A stretch of DNA of 49,130 nucleotides, from assembly GCF_004349055.1 (NCBI RefSeq), contig NZ_SMKX01000055.1, positions 1-49,130 of the forward strand. The letters run 5' to 3'. The stretch is from Kribbella antibiotica (lineage in GTDB: Bacteria > Actinomycetota > Actinomycetes > Propionibacteriales > Kribbellaceae). Below the pieces are notes generated by a model. That model worked only from the letters and a program-made list of their open reading frames with translations. It did not search any database and was not told the origin of the DNA. Every line of letters starts with the position of its first letter. The stretch's first letter is position 1. The position numbers and the translations under genes were made by a program. Below are positions 1-8,407 of this stretch, piece after piece.

Positions 1-1
1 C

Positions 2-88
2 ATCCGCTGGTACAACAACGACCGCATCTCAACAAGACTCGAGGGCCTGAGCCCGGTGCAATACCGGGCCCAAGCCCTCGCGGCCTAG
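2..88 (+). CDS. IS3-family transposase (OrfB), C-terminal fragment cut by window edge
   Basis: Only the last 28 residues are in the window. The tail reads IRWYNNDRISTRLEGLSPVQ and then YRAQALAA before TAG. The WYN-xx-R-xx-x-L-x-GLSPVQYR ending is the standard C-terminus of the DDE integrase subunit (OrfB) of IS3-family insertion sequences, which cuts and joins the element ends. The upstream part lies outside the window, so I cannot tell whether the gene is intact. It is followed 16 bases later by a probable right terminal inverted repeat. Confidence 0.85.
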   Translation: MRWYNNDRISTRLEGLSPVQYRAQALAA

Positions 89-103
89 GCTTCTAACCAG
101 CCA

Positions 104-127
104 GTCCAACAATCGGGGACCAGTTCA
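104..127. mobile_element. Probable right terminal inverted repeat of the IS3-type element
   Basis: The stretch begins GTCCAAC and ends AGTTCA, so the opposite strand begins TGAACTGGTCCCC. Many IS3-family elements end with a TGA-led inverted repeat of this general form just after the orfB stop. The position, 16 bases after the transposase stop, fits. The left end is outside the window, so the pair cannot be verified. Confidence 0.55.
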
Positions 128-259
128 TCCGAGGGGTTGACCCCTCAGGTGGTTCCTGCTGCGAGGGAGCGCCCGAGGAGCGGGCGCACCGTTTACGTCC
201 GAAATATCGGAGTGCCCGTCTCTGGTCTTTCGGACGTTGGCTTGGGGGTTCGAGGCCGG

Positions 260-427
260 TACGGCGGGATGGTTGATCGTCGCTCCGGACAAGCCGGGCA
301 CGTTGCTTGTGGCTGGTCGCCGCGGCGGCCGCGTTACATAAAGAGCTTGGCTGGGGCCGGTGCCTGGTTGAGGTACTGGCGAGGCCGGCGATCGCGTTCC
401 CGCTGCTTGAGGTGCCCGCTGTGGCTG
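260..427 (+). repeat. Left arm of a ~170 bp inverted duplication
   Basis: Matches the reverse complement of 1132-1301. The core 308-355 (48 bases, containing GCGTTACATAAAGAGCTTGG) is identical in both arms, and the flanks are roughly 80-85% identical. In the frame starting with ATG at 269, about half of the differences between arms are third-position synonymous changes and no stop interrupts the shared part. This hints at an ancient coding sequence (W-S-P-R-R-P-R-Y-I-K-S-L core). I do not recognise a family. Confidence 0.8.
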
Positions 428-1131
428 GGGTCGAAAAGCAGCGCCAGTGTGGAAACTCCATGTCGCCATTTGCACAAAACGTTCCACCCAGCTCACCGGG
501 CGGGCTGGCGGGTGGGGCCGGGGAGCTTTACCCGTCATTCCAGGTCAGTTTCGCTCCCCAGCCCGCCCGGATACCCGACGAATCGGGCACTGGGGAGTTC
601 CACCGGCATACCCGCCCACCGTTTCGCACTACGCGGGACTTTTTCGGGTCCATGAGGCTGTCGCAAAATGGGAGATGAAAACGATGTTCATCCCTGAGGT
701 GCCAGAGCCATCGAATACGCCCTGGTCAGAGAGTTGCGACCTCGCCGCCTAATCGTGGTCCCCTCCACTTGGGCACCAAAATCGGCCAATTTGTGCGCGG
801 TTCTCCCCACCGTGCCCAAGTCGAGCCCCATTTCGCTACAGCCTCCATACGCCGAAAAACTCACGCGTAGTGAGCGCCGGCGAGTCCAGCCGGGCCAACA
901 ACCGGGGGCTTGAACAAGAAACGGTGGGCCGGGACAGGTAACTACTTGTTCACGCCCACCACCCAGCCCACAAACCCCCGACAACTGGACAGCGCCGCGA
1001 CGAAAAAGGGGCAACCAGCGCGGCGACCGGGGGCAGCCGGGGTCAGCCGGGCGCGGCAGCACCCCGGCCTCCTTGCCAGCGCTTTTCACCACAGCGGAGG
1101 GTCACTTTCCAGGCCTCCCCACTACCGGCCG

Positions 1132-1301
1132 CAACCACAGCGAGCACCTCAATCGGCGCGAGCGCGATCGCCGACCTCGCCAGTACCTCAACCACCCGCC
1201 GGGCCCAGCCAAGCTCTTTATGTAACGCGGCCGCCGCGGCGACCAGCCACAGACAACGTATCCGGCTTGTCCGGTGCGGCGAACAACCATGCACCGCCAT
1301 A
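1132..1301 (-). repeat. Right arm of the ~170 bp inverted duplication
   Basis: Reverse-complement copy of 260-427. The arms are separated by about 700 bases and lie in opposite orientation. The open frame on this strand (ATG near 1290) gives the same WSPRRPRYIKSL peptide core as the left arm. It lies just downstream of the gene at 1323-1955, which is transcribed towards it. Confidence 0.8.
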
Positions 1302-1322
1302 CGAAGACCAGCCTTGCCAGGG

Positions 1323-1955
1323 TTAGCGAATGGTGGTGCGGGTCAGGGCTGGATTGGGGTTGGGGTAGCAGTTCACCGGGGCGGTGAGGGTGACGAACTT
1401 CCACTTGATTTTCGCGGTGAGGGTTAGGCCGGGGGCGTCGTACGAGGTGCCTTGGAGGCGGGTTTCGACTACGGCGCCGCGGCGGCCGGCCTTCAACCGA
1501 ACGGTCAGACTCGGGAGCTGGTACGCGGCGCCGCCGGGGATGGGGCCGGCGACGGTGATGATCGCGGTGCGGCCGTCGAGGCGGACGGACGGGGTGGAGT
1601 TGAGGCCGGAGCCGCCGGTTAGGGCAGCGCTCACGTACGACGTGTTGGGTGGGATGGGGACGCGCAGCGACAGGTCGCGGACTTCTTTGAGTTTGAAGCT
1701 TTTGACCTCGGTCGGGAGTTGGCCGGGCTTGAGGTCGACGGTGATGGAGAAGCGGTGGTTCGGCTTCACGGTGGTGGGGGCTTTGGCGTCGACGCCTTGG
1801 CGTAGCGATAGCAGGTGTTTGCCGAACTTGGTGTCGGCTCGGCAGGCATAGCTCGCGGCAGGTTGAGCGGCCGGTTGAGCGCCGGCCGCGGGGACTCCGA
1901 AGATCAAGGGAAGGACGGCAGCACCGAGAACGAGAAGACTGCGGTGAGTAGCCAT
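1323..1955 (-). CDS. Secreted protein of unknown function
   Basis: A 210-residue protein with a clear Sec signal peptide: a short basic start (MATHRS), a hydrophobic stretch of about 18 residues and an AGA-type cleavage region near residue 26. The mature part begins with a cysteine (YACRA) and has a second cysteine near the C-terminus (VNCYPN), so one disulfide is possible. The body is rich in beta-forming residues, with repeated SxxVxL patterns and charged turns, suggesting a beta-sandwich exported or surface protein. Similar-looking small secreted proteins are common in actinobacteria, but I do not recognise a named family. No catalytic motif is visible. It is 44 bases downstream of the kinase gene on the same strand and could be read through from it. 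Confidence 0.75.
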   Translation of the reverse strand: MATHRSLLVLGAAVLPLIFGVPAAGAQPAAQPAASYACRADTKFGKHLLSLRQGVDAKAPTTVKPNHRFSITVDLKPGQLPTEVKSFKLKEVRDLSLRVPIPPNTSYVSAALTGGSGLNSTPSVRLDGRTAIITVAGPIPGGAAYQLPSLTVRLKAGRRGAVVETRLQGTSYDAPGLTLTAKIKWKFVTLTAPVNCYPNPNPALTRTTIR

Positions 1956-1999
1956 ATCGCTACCCTAAGCATCCAAACGACTGCTTGGGGACCCTCGTC

Positions 2000-3019
2000 T
2001 CACTGGCCGAACAAGTACCAGCCGCCGACACCAGCCGCGGCGAACACCACCGGCAGGGTCGCCGCGAACCACAGCCAGGCGCGGCGACGGCGACGCCGTA
2101 CGGGTGGGTTGGTGGCGACTGTGGTCGACACCTCGTCGTCGGTGATGCTGGTTCGCTCCTGGGCGCGCAGCGGCGCTTCCTGTTCGAGGCGGTACGCCTC
2201 AGCCTCCAGGCGCTCGGCTAGCAGCTCGGCCCGGTCGAAGCGGTCGGTCGGGTTGTAGGCGAGCGCCCGCGCGAAGATGTCGTCCAGGTCGCCGACCGCG
2301 TCATGCAGCAGCGGCTGCAGACTGCCGGGGAGCAAGTCGGGGTCGCGGTTGAGCACGTCAGGGATCGAAGAGACGGCGTACGGCGGGTGTCCTGTCAGCA
2401 GCGCGTAGGTCACCGCGCCGATCGCGTAGATGTCCGCGCGCTCGTCGAAACCGCCGTCACCACGCCCCTGCTCAGGCGCCATGTACGACGGGGTGCCGAC
2501 CGCCTGGGTCAGTCCGGAGGCCTCGGCCGCGCGCTTGGCCAGGCCGAGGTCAGCGAGCACGATGCGGTGCGTGCCGCCCCCGGACTCGATGCCGACGTTC
2601 TCGCGGAGCAGCAGGTTTGCCGGGGTGACGTCGCGGTGCACGACCCCCTCGTGGTGCAGCGCGGCGACCGCCCGGGCCAGGTCCGCACCCCACCAGAGCG
2701 CGTCCACGGGATCCAGCGTCCCCTGCCGCAGCAGGTCGCCGAGTGTGCCGCCACCGACGTAGTCCATGACGAAGTACGGGCGCCCGTCCGGCAACCGTCC
2801 GAGGTCGAAGACCCGGACCACCCGGTCGCTGGCGATCTTGCGCATCAGCCTGGCCTCGGACAGGAACCGCTCCCGTACGTCGGCGCGCGACGCCCAGTTG
2901 TCGGCGAGGATCTTGACCGCGACATCCACGTCGAGGTCGTCGTCGTAGCCTCGCCAGACCGTCGCGAACGCGCCCGCGCCGATCTGGTCCTGCAGCCGAT
3001 ACCGTCCGATGACATCCAT
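2000..3019 (-). CDS. Membrane-anchored Ser/Thr protein kinase (PknB-like catalytic domain)
   Basis: A 339-residue Hanks-type kinase. Visible motifs are the glycine loop GAGAFATVWRG (residues 14-24), the ATP lysine in VAVKIL (K36), the helix-C glutamate (E55), the catalytic loop HRDVTPAN (128-135), the metal-binding DLG (157-159) and the activation-segment end GTPSYMAPE. After the kinase domain there is a basic run (RRRRRRA) and one membrane helix at about 313-337, ending almost at the C-terminus, so there is no extracellular sensor such as PASTA repeats. The catalytic-loop lysine usual in Ser/Thr kinases (HRDxK) is a threonine here (T132), and DFG is DLG. DLG is known in active kinases. The start is the ATG before DVIGRYRL, the normal beginning of the domain. 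It is divergent, with 57 bases between starts, from a sigma factor gene, which makes that protein a candidate partner. Confidence 0.9.
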   Translation of the reverse strand: MDVIGRYRLQDQIGAGAFATVWRGYDDDLDVDVAVKILADNWASRADVRERFLSEARLMRKIASDRVVRVFDLGRLPDGRPYFVMDYVGGGTLGDLLRQGTLDPVDALWWGADLARAVAALHHEGVVHRDVTPANLLLRENVGIESGGGTHRIVLADLGLAKRAAEASGLTQAVGTPSYMAPEQGRGDGGFDERADIYAIGAVTYALLTGHPPYAVSSIPDVLNRDPDLLPGSLQPLLHDAVGDLDDIFARALAYNPTDRFDRAELLAERLEAEAYRLEQEAPLRAQERTSITDDEVSTTVATNPPVRRRRRRAWLWFAATLPVVFAAAGVGGWYLFGQ

Positions 3020-3076
3020 CGAGAGCTATTGTCGTTCACTGACGGTCCGAACGGGGGACAACCACTCTGGGGGAGC

Positions 3077-3613
3077 ATGAACGAGGAGCTCGAAGGGCTC
3101 GCGACGCGCACGAAGGCGGACGCGTCGGTGATGCCTGAGCTGCTGCATGCGATCCGGCCGTTGGTGCAGCGGCGGGTGGCGAAGTTCCTCCCGTATCGCG
3201 AGGACGCCGAAGAAGCCGTCCAGGACACCTTGTTGACGGTGGCAACCAAGCTGCACCAGTTCAAGGGCACCGGCAGCTTCGCCGGCTGGGTGACGATCGT
3301 GGCGACCAACCAGGCCCGGCAGACCTATCGCTCGCTCAAGCGGCGCGCGGTTGAGCAGACCTCCGAATACATGCCGGAAGCGGTCGACCCACGCACGACC
3401 TCCGTCATCGCCGGCTCCCGGCTGGATCTGCTGGAGGCGCTCGAGCACCTCGAGTCCAGCCACCCGCAGCTCGTCCAGCCGCTGGTCCTGCGCGATCTCG
3501 GCGCTCTCACGTACGCCGAGATCGCGGATGAACTCGACGTACCGCTCGGGACTGTGAAGGCCCGCATTCACCAGGCCCGCAAGGCTGTCGCGGAACGTCT
3601 TACGGTGCGCTGA
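3077..3613 (+). CDS. RNA polymerase sigma factor, ECF-like (sigma-70 regions 2 and 4)
   Basis: A 178-residue protein with region 2 around residues 35-90 (YREDAEEAVQDTLL, then GSFAGWVTIVATNQ) and region 4 near the C-terminus with a helix-turn-helix (TYAEIADELDVPLGTVKARI). It should direct RNA polymerase to a specific promoter set. ATG at 3077 is preceded by GGGGGAG only one base away, which is unusually close; a TTG start about 48 bases upstream is possible. No anti-sigma or zinc-binding partner gene is adjacent; instead a Ser/Thr kinase is divergent from it. The gene overlaps the convergent peptidase gene by 14 bases. Control by the kinase is inference. Confidence 0.85.
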   Translation: MNEELEGLATRTKADASVMPELLHAIRPLVQRRVAKFLPYREDAEEAVQDTLLTVATKLHQFKGTGSFAGWVTIVATNQARQTYRSLKRRAVEQTSEYMPEAVDPRTTSVIAGSRLDLLEALEHLESSHPQLVQPLVLRDLGALTYAEIADELDVPLGTVKARIHQARKAVAERLTVR

Positions 3614-4880
3614 CCCACTTCTTGAGGAGATCGGTCGCGGCGGTCCGCTGAGCCGTCGGCAAACCGGCGATCGTCGCGTTGTGGTTCCCAGCCGGTACGA
3701 CGTACGTGTGGCAGTCCTGCGGACATGGCGCGAACTGCTCGGCCGACCAGGGGTCGTTGGCGCCGTAGACGTAGAGCATCCGGGTCGCGGACGTCCGCGC
3801 CCAGTGGTCGATGTCGGGCATCGCCTGCGCGTCGTGCTTCGGCGGCGCCTTGAGGGCCGCGGGGGCCGCGCTGGCTTCGGGGTAATGCAGGAGGCCCTTG
3901 AGCCAGGTCGTGCCGGTGGAGGTATCGGGCCAGTTGAGCTGAGCGGCGGCCTGGTAGAAGTACGCCCGGTACGGCGCGACGCCGGCATCCGAGTATGACG
4001 ACCAGTCGACGATCTGTCCGATGAACGTGAACAACTGCTGGTCTGTCGCGGATCTGCCGGGGATCAGCAAGCAACTCGACTGAGTGCGGTACTGCCAGAA
4101 CTTGAACGGCGTATCCAGGACGGCCGCTTCGAAGGCGCGATCGGCCGAACCGTAGGCCTCGTCATACGTCTGACGGAGGGCTACCAATTTCGGGAGCATG
4201 GCCGCGCGGCGGTAGAGGGCATTGCGCTGGAGGGTCCGCAGGGCTTCGTTGCAGGCCGGATCGGTGCCGGCCTGTTGGATGAAGTCGACGTATGAATCCT
4301 GCGCGTTGACCGTGTCCTGCGGCGCGACGTACGCGATCGTCGCGTCGACATCGGCGGGGTAGAAACGTCGGTGGTAGACCGAGGTCATTCCGCCCTTACT
4401 CGCGCCGGTCGACAACCACTTGCCGCCGTACAAGGGTTTGAAGGCTTCGACGATCCGGTGGTGGTCGGTAGCGGCCTGCCAGATGTCGAGCTTGGTCCAG
4501 TCCTTGCTCGCGGGGGTCGAGCGGCCGAAGAAACGCTGCTCGATGTTCAGCTGGTTGCCGTCGACCAGGCGGGTCGGCTCAGCCGCATTCGCTCCGGCCG
4601 TGCCCATGTACCCGGTCGTCTGCAGCACGGTTGGTCGGTCGAATCCCTTGTGCCATAAGGTGATTCGCTGTTCGAACTGCTCACCGCCGGTCGCATGATG
4701 ATCGGTCGGCTGGGCGTACCAGAGCACGAAGAACGGCTTGCCGTTCAGCAGCTGACCACTCTCGACCCGGAGCCCGGCGATCGTCTCCAGCCGGGCCCGA
4801 ACCGCAGCGACCGAGTCGAGCGCGGCTGCGGGAGCCACCGGGAGCAATGCGACGATGAGAAGGAGGCGGAACCATCGCAT
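3600..4880 (-). CDS. Secreted S37-type (PS-10) serine peptidase, probable aminopeptidase
   Basis: A 426-residue protein with a Sec signal peptide (MRWFRLLL, hydrophobic core, AAA cleavage region near residue 20). The alpha/beta-hydrolase nucleophile elbow GASKGGM (serine near residue 170) follows WLST, as in the Streptomyces PS-10 / S37 tripeptidyl aminopeptidase family. Candidate acid and histidine are in YGANDPW and GNHNATI near the C-terminus. Three or more cysteines (DPACNE, SSCLL, CPQDC) suit an extracellular enzyme. The family trims short peptides from N-termini of exported proteins. A GAGGAG sequence lies about 12 bases before the ATG. Aminopeptidase N lies 43 bases upstream on the same strand, so the two may be co-transcribed and act in peptide use outside and inside the cell. 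Confidence 0.82.
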   Translation of the reverse strand: MRWFRLLLIVALLPVAPAAALDSVAAVRARLETIAGLRVESGQLLNGKPFFVLWYAQPTDHHATGGEQFEQRITLWHKGFDRPTVLQTTGYMGTAGANAAEPTRLVDGNQLNIEQRFFGRSTPASKDWTKLDIWQAATDHHRIVEAFKPLYGGKWLSTGASKGGMTSVYHRRFYPADVDATIAYVAPQDTVNAQDSYVDFIQQAGTDPACNEALRTLQRNALYRRAAMLPKLVALRQTYDEAYGSADRAFEAAVLDTPFKFWQYRTQSSCLLIPGRSATDQQLFTFIGQIVDWSSYSDAGVAPYRAYFYQAAAQLNWPDTSTGTTWLKGLLHYPEASAAPAALKAPPKHDAQAMPDIDHWARTSATRMLYVYGANDPWSAEQFAPCPQDCHTYVVPAGNHNATIAGLPTAQRTAATDLLKKWVSAP

Positions 4881-4923
4881 TCGGTGACTCCTCGAGCGCT
4901 AGCCGACACTCTGAGTGACCAGA

Positions 4924-7374
4924 TTAGCTGTATCGGCGACGAACCTCTACTGCCCGCCGGAGGTCGTCGGCGTAGTTCGCCACCGCCCGCCGAATCCCCG
5001 AGGTCACCGTCGTGTCCTTGGCCAACGCTTCGGCCATCCCGATCAGACCGGCGTCGATCGCGTACTTCGGGACGATCCGGTTCGCGGTCAGCATCAGCAC
5101 CATCCCGGCCCGGAAGTCTCCGGTCCCGGCGATGTCGGTGAAGAACCTCCCGACGTACGGCGCTGTGATCGCGGCCTGCGCGGGGTGCCAGAAACCCTCG
5201 GCCGTGGCGAGCAGTTCGCGGACCCCGATCTCGGGGTCGGCCATGATCCGCTGCCAGGCCGCTTCCTTGCCATCGGCAAGCGCCGCGCGACACCGGGCCG
5301 CATGTGTGACTCCTTCGGAGGACTGGTCCCGCGCCAGCTCGGCGTCGATCTCAGCCGCACCGAAGGCGCCGAGCCGCACCAGCTGGAGCACGATGGCCCA
5401 CCGCAGATCCTGCCCGATGTCCAATCCACGCCCAGGGTTTGCGGTCAACCAGCTCTTCAACAGTTCGCTGTCGTGGGTGGTTTCCACGAAGCCTCGGGCG
5501 GTGGCGAGCTGCAGGCTGCTGCCTGGCTCGACGCTCGCCAGCTTGGCCTCCAGCGCATCCGCGACCACGGCGCGCGATTCGTCGTACGGGAGATAGCCGC
5601 CGATTACCTTGTCCAGCCAGCGAACCAGCGACTCGACCGCGACGTCACTGTCCTCGGCGCCGATGGTCGTGGCGAAGAGCTCCAGCGCCTGCCGCGGATC
5701 AAGTTCGCCCGTCATCGTCGCGTCGCGGACGGCATTCCAGATCACCGCACGCGTCGTACCGTCGGCGATCTTCGGCAGTACGGCGGGCAGGTTGGCGAGG
5801 GTGGTCGAATCCAGCCGGACCTTCACCCAGGTGTCGTCCTGGGCATCCGGCACGATCACCGCGATCTCGTTGCCCAGCGCAACTTCCACGGAATCCTGGT
5901 CCAATACCAGCTCGACGATTGTCGGCGTACCGGCTTCGTCGTACCCGCCGACCGTCAGCGTGTGCGGCCGCCGGGAATCGTCCGGGCTCTCACGATGCAG
6001 CACCACGCCGGTCGCCGTTCGCTCGGCCGACAACGTGTCCAGACCGGATGTGCGCAGCCACTGCTCGGACCAGTTCTCCAGACCGTTCGCGCCGGCCTCG
6101 GTCAGCTTCGCAATGAACTCGTGCAGATCCGCGTTGCCGTATTCGTGCGCCTCGAGATGCGAGTTCACACCCTTCAGGAACACGTCGTCCCCGAGGTACT
6201 TCGCCAACTGCTTCAGCACCGCAGCACCCTTGGCATACGAGATGCCGTCGAAGTCGTCGAGCGACTGCCGCGCGTCCTTCAGGCTGTCCGGCGCAACGGG
6301 GTGCGTCGAGCTGCTCTGGTCGGTCTGCATCCCCCACCACTTGCGGACAAAGGCGAAGTCCGTCCAGTTGTCCTTGTACGCCGTCGCATCCTCGGCCACG
6401 CGGTGTGCCATGTATTCGGCGAACGACTCGTTCAGCCACATGTCGTTCCACCACTTCATGGTGACGAGATCGCCGAACCACATGTGCGCCATCTCGTGCA
6501 CCAGCACCCGCGACCGGGTACTGCGCTCGGCCTCAGTTGCCTGCGCACGGAACAGGAAGTCGTCGGAGACGGTGACACAGCCCGGATTCTCCATCGCGCC
6601 GAGGTTGAAGTCGGGGACGAAGACCTGCCAGTACTCGCCGAACATGTACCGCTGCGCGAACATGCGGTGGTACGCGTCGAACGCATCCCGCGTCGTCTTG
6701 AACAGGTCCTCCGCGTCTGCCTCCAGCGGCTCCTTGAGCGACTGCCGGCAGGCCAGCCCGAGGGGGATGCCGTCGTACTCGCTGCGGATCAGGTGGAACG
6801 GACCGGCGACGATCGCGACGAAGTACGTCGACAGCGGCTTGGTCTCGGCCAGCGCCCACTCCCCCGGCCCGGTCTGCGTGGCAGCGCCGTTGCCGAGCAC
6901 CACCCAGTCCTCAGGACACTTCACAGTCACCGTGTACGGCGCTTTGAGGTCGGGCTGGTCGAAACACGGGTAGTAGCGCGGCGCCGACTCCAGCGATGAC
7001 ATGCCGTACGTGTAGACGCGCCCGTCAGCCGCATCGACCGAGCGGACCAGGCCCTCACCGTCGACCGAGTACTTCTGCACGGTGTGGATCACCAGGTCGT
7101 TCTCAGCCTGCAGACCGGCCAGCGGGAACCGCCCGTCGGTCAGGAGCTCAGTGTCGAGTGGCTGACCATTGAGCTCCACCGAGAGCAGGCGCTCCGGTTT
7201 CACATCGACCCAACTCGCCGTACCGGCTGCTGTGAAGCTGATCCGGCTTGTCACCTCGAAAGTGTCGCCGGGGTCGGTGAGGTCGAAGTCGACCAGGTAG
7301 GACCGAACAGCCAGGTCCGCGGCCCGTTGCCTGGCCTCTTTCACTGTCAGAGCTTCCACTGTCAGAGCGCGCAT
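4924..7374 (-). CDS. pepN: Aminopeptidase N (M1 zinc metallopeptidase)
   Basis: An 816-residue cytosolic enzyme that removes N-terminal residues from peptides. It shows the M1 hallmarks in order: an N-terminal beta domain, the exopeptidase motif GAMEN, the zinc site HEMAH followed 18 residues later by the third ligand in NESFAEYMA, and a long helical ERAP1-like C-terminal domain. Length is slightly shorter than the ~850 residues usual in Streptomyces. The start chosen (ATG at 7374) gives MRALTVEALTVKEARQRA before the conserved YLVDFDLT. A GTG six codons in is also possible because no strong ribosome binding site is visible. Lies 63 bases after the LysR regulator gene on the same strand. Confidence 0.93.
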   Translation of the reverse strand: MRALTVEALTVKEARQRAADLAVRSYLVDFDLTDPGDTFEVTSRISFTAAGTASWVDVKPERLLSVELNGQPLDTELLTDGRFPLAGLQAENDLVIHTVQKYSVDGEGLVRSVDAADGRVYTYGMSSLESAPRYYPCFDQPDLKAPYTVTVKCPEDWVVLGNGAATQTGPGEWALAETKPLSTYFVAIVAGPFHLIRSEYDGIPLGLACRQSLKEPLEADAEDLFKTTRDAFDAYHRMFAQRYMFGEYWQVFVPDFNLGAMENPGCVTVSDDFLFRAQATEAERSTRSRVLVHEMAHMWFGDLVTMKWWNDMWLNESFAEYMAHRVAEDATAYKDNWTDFAFVRKWWGMQTDQSSSTHPVAPDSLKDARQSLDDFDGISYAKGAAVLKQLAKYLGDDVFLKGVNSHLEAHEYGNADLHEFIAKLTEAGANGLENWSEQWLRTSGLDTLSAERTATGVVLHRESPDDSRRPHTLTVGGYDEAGTPTIVELVLDQDSVEVALGNEIAVIVPDAQDDTWVKVRLDSTTLANLPAVLPKIADGTTRAVIWNAVRDATMTGELDPRQALELFATTIGAEDSDVAVESLVRWLDKVIGGYLPYDESRAVVADALEAKLASVEPGSSLQLATARGFVETTHDSELLKSWLTANPGRGLDIGQDLRWAIVLQLVRLGAFGAAEIDAELARDQSSEGVTHAARCRAALADGKEAAWQRIMADPEIGVRELLATAEGFWHPAQAAITAPYVGRFFTDIAGTGDFRAGMVLMLTANRIVPKYAIDAGLIGMAEALAKDTTVTSGIRRAVANYADDLRRAVEVRRRYS

Positions 7375-7437
7375 TCCTGCACGCTATCCGACGGTGCGGG
7401 CAACCAGCTGAGCCAGCGGGTTACACCGGGATGTCCG

Positions 7438-8319
7438 TCATGCGCGCACGCTAGCTGCTGCTCGCAGGTGCTCCGCCAACAGGTAGGTGCCTTGGGGAGC
7501 GTTGGTGGCGTAGCAGAGCAGGTGCGCGCGGATCGACCACGCGTCCTCGAGCGGGCAGATGTCGATCGAGGTGATCGCATCCACCGCACGGCGCGGGACG
7601 ATCGCCAGACCGGCTCCAGCCGTGGCCAGGCTGATCACGGTGTGCAGGGTCGGCACGAGAGTCCGATAGCGCGGTACGGGCGCGTGTGGGCCGAGGCGCT
7701 CTTCCATCCACAGGGTCAGCGGTGAGACCCGGTCGAGCGCGACCAAGGGGTGTTCGGCCACTTCGGCGTACGCGATCGAATTGCGGCCCGCGAGGATGCC
7801 GCCGGCCTGGCCGATGACGACGAGGGAGTCGTCGGCCAGTGGTTCGGTCCGTAGCAGGGTCGGCTCGTCGTCGAGGATCACGCCGAGATCGGCTTCACCG
7901 CCGGCGAGAATCTTGACGCTCCGGACGGTACGGCGTTCCTTCACATTGACGTCGTACTCAGGGTGATCGCGCAGGAAGGTGGCGAGCGCAGCCGGGACGA
8001 GTTGGTGCATCGCCGAGCCGCCGGCGACCAAGCGGACGGGCTCGGTGCCAGAGATCGCGTACGACGCGACTGCGCTGTCGAGGCGGGTGGTCTCGGCCAG
8101 TACGTCGCGCGCGTGGCGGGCCAGGGTGGCGCCGGCGGGAGTCAGTCGGACGCCTCGGCGCTCGCGGATCAGCAGCGGTACGCCGGCCTGCGCTTCGAGT
8201 GCTCTGACCCGCGCACTGGCCGAAGGCAGGCTGAGGTGCATCGCCTTCGCCCCACCGGTAATCGAGCCTTCGGTGGCGACAAGAGCGAAGAGACGGAGGT
8301 CGTCCAGGTCGTACCTCAT
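7438..8319 (-). CDS. LysR-family transcriptional regulator
   Basis: A 293-residue protein with the typical N-terminal winged helix-turn-helix (LRLFALVATEGSITGGAK, then SLPSASARVRALEAQAG, then RRGVRLTPAG, residues 5-65) and a C-terminal periplasmic-binding-like effector domain. It is divergent from a TSUP-family permease with 88 bases between the starts. This is the classic arrangement for a LysR protein controlling its neighbour and itself. The effector is unknown; if the permease exports sulfite or an organic anion, that compound or a relative is a candidate. Confidence 0.92.
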   Translation of the reverse strand: MRYDLDDLRLFALVATEGSITGGAKAMHLSLPSASARVRALEAQAGVPLLIRERRGVRLTPAGATLARHARDVLAETTRLDSAVASYAISGTEPVRLVAGGSAMHQLVPAALATFLRDHPEYDVNVKERRTVRSVKILAGGEADLGVILDDEPTLLRTEPLADDSLVVIGQAGGILAGRNSIAYAEVAEHPLVALDRVSPLTLWMEERLGPHAPVPRYRTLVPTLHTVISLATAGAGLAIVPRRAVDAITSIDICPLEDAWSIRAHLLCYATNAPQGTYLLAEHLRAAASVRA

Positions 8320-8332
8320 GGGCTCAGCCTAC

Positions 8333-8347
8333 GCCTCAGGCTTAGGC
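8333..8347. promoter_or_regulatory. Candidate LysR operator in the divergent promoter
   Basis: GCCTCAGGCTTAGGC is a partly symmetrical 15-mer (GCCT/AGGC ends) midway between the LysR gene and the permease gene. LysR proteins bind interrupted dyads of the T-N11-A type in such spaces. The symmetry is imperfect, so this is a weak call. Confidence 0.3.
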
Positions 8348-8407
8348 TGGCTACGGGGATCGCGCATTGTGGAGTCCGCGGTCAGGCCTGATCCTCGAAG
8401 AGTGCTG

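Larger units (their letters stand above)
128..1322. other. About 1.2 kb without a convincing gene
   Basis: Several overlapping open frames exist on both strands, but none has a good ribosome binding site together with recognisable protein features. The region contains the two arms of a ~170 bp inverted duplication (260-427 and 1132-1301). The 700 bp between the arms holds nothing I recognise. It looks like an insertion-scarred intergenic region next to an IS element. Confidence 0.6.

Noticed and set aside
137..678. Overlapping open frames across the left repeat arm
   Set aside because: They lack ribosome sites and recognisable features; the shared part with the right arm is treated as a repeat of possible coding origin, not a live gene.
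2303..3076. Plus-strand extension of the sigma factor frame over the kinase gene
   Set aside because: It is the antisense frame of the kinase; the sigma region 2 begins only after 3077.
3069..3076. GGGGGAG as the ribosome site for the sigma factor
   Set aside because: Only one base separates it from ATG 3077, so it may not be functional; the start remains uncertain but no better ATG exists before region 2.
7979..8407. Plus-strand extension of the TSUP permease over the LysR gene
   Set aside because: It is antisense to LysR, has no membrane segments and no ribosome site.
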